From positions 744,001 to 808,000 of the forward strand of contig NZ_CP043869.1 in the NCBI RefSeq assembly GCF_008630635.1: a stretch of 64,000 bases of DNA, given 5' to 3'. Numbering within the stretch: position 1 is the stretch's first letter; each line of letters opens with the position of its first letter. This document shows positions 63,539 through 64,000 of the stretch, one piece after another. Made by a program: the position numbers and the translations under genes. The notes beneath the pieces were generated by a model. The model was not told the DNA's origin, made no database searches, and saw only the letters and a list, made by a program, of their open reading frames with translations. This DNA is from Neptunomonas concharum. GTDB taxonomy: Bacteria > Pseudomonadota > Gammaproteobacteria > Pseudomonadales > Balneatricaceae.

Positions 63539-64000
63539 TTATGCTGTTTCAGAGGATGTCAGGGTGTCTGCAATTGTAATAAAATCCTGCAGCGCTAAGC
63601 GCTCTGGGCGTAATGATGGGTCGATACCCAGTTGCTCCAGTTTCTCGGGACTGATTAGCTCTTTCAAGTTGTTTCTCAGTGTTTTGCGACGTTGTGTAAA
63701 GGCAACTCTGACAACCTGCTCCAGTGTCTTAATATCTTTAGCTATATATGGAAGCGTCGTGTGTGGGATCAGTCTGACAATGGCTGAGTCTACTTTGGGT
63801 ACGGGGTCGAAAGCCTCAGGTGGAACAATGAACAAAGGCTCAACTTGGCAATAGTATTGCGCCATGATTCCTAAACGCCCATAGTGTTTTTCGCCGGGCT
63901 GAGCCGCCAAACGATCGACCACTTCTTTTTGTAGCATAAAGTGCATATCGAGAATATCACCCGAATGGCTTAGTAGGTGGAAAATCAGTTGTGTAGAAAT
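63539..64000 (-). CDS. rsmA: 16S rRNA (adenine1518-N6/adenine1519-N6)-dimethyltransferase, C-terminal part
   Basis: RsmA (KsgA) dimethylates two adenosines in helix 45 of 16S rRNA. The frame is open to the window edge: translating back from 63946 gives [20 protein letters not shown], the expected sequence after the NLPY motif, so the gene starts beyond 64000. Visible family blocks are [56 protein letters not shown] and [13 protein letters not shown]. About 153 residues of the usual about 270 are present. It heads the rsmA-apaG-apaH-glpE-cca run. Confidence 0.97.
   Translation of the reverse strand: MSTQLIFHLLSHSGDILDMHFMLQKEVVDRLAAQPGEKHYGRLGIMAQYYCQVEPLFIVPPEAFDPVPKVDSAIVRLIPHTTLPYIAKDIKTLEQVVRVAFTQRRKTLRNNLKELISPEKLEQLGIDPSLRPERLALQDFITIADTLTSSETA

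Overview
The window looks like a chromosomal segment of a marine-type gammaproteobacterium close to Pseudomonadales/Oceanospirillales. The right end carries the Pseudomonas-style order rpoD-dnaG-yqeY-rpsU / tsaD-folB-folK / cca-glpE-apaH-apaG-rsmA, with a CAU-anticodon tRNA next to rpoD. No insertion sequence, phage or CRISPR array is visible, and no stretch over 300 bases lacks a gene. The species is not identifiable from sequence reading alone.

Region 1 (1-14739, + strand) is an LPS/O-antigen-type locus. It holds the tail of an ABC-2 polysaccharide permease, a methyltransferase, five glycan-building or glycan-modifying enzymes, a WbpL-like initiating glycosyl-phosphate transferase, a WbpM-like 4,6-dehydratase, and the full dTDP-L-rhamnose pathway in the order rmlBDAC.

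Region 2 (about 14820-45039) is a group-2 (kps, ABC-exported) capsule locus. A small lipoprotein is followed by kpsD, kpsM, kpsT and kpsE, then two giant multidomain glycosyltransferases. Next comes an AT-rich block with four sulfotransferase-like proteins, a GSCFA protein and an SGNH-like protein. A complete sulfate-activation set follows: cysD and a cysNC fusion on the - strand, and divergently an SLC13-type transporter and cysQ. A further glycosyltransferase, kpsC and kpsS complete the capsule genes. Together these suggest a sulfated capsule on a KpsC/KpsS-type anchor. The cysD product carries a 267-residue N-terminal extension that looks like a catalytically dead IS630/Tc1-mariner transposase.

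Region 3 (41389-53792) is interleaved with kpsS. It holds an SDR reductase, an LtaS-like membrane phosphatase/transferase, an alpha-oxoamine synthase and a 2473-residue fully reducing type I polyketide/fatty-acid synthase without a thioesterase. This set matches the rkpA/G/H/I/J genes of the Sinorhizobium meliloti rkp-1 K-antigen region. The likely logic, which is inference, is that the synthase builds an acyl chain, the oxoamine synthase releases it by condensation with an amino acid, and the SDR reduces the ketone. That would give a sphingoid-like lipid used for capsule assembly or anchoring.

Region 4 (54025-64000) is core housekeeping: tRNA-Ile2(CAU), the macromolecular-synthesis operon rpsU-yqeY-dnaG-rpoD, tsaD-folB-folK, and cca-glpE-apaH-apaG-rsmA, the last cut by the window edge.
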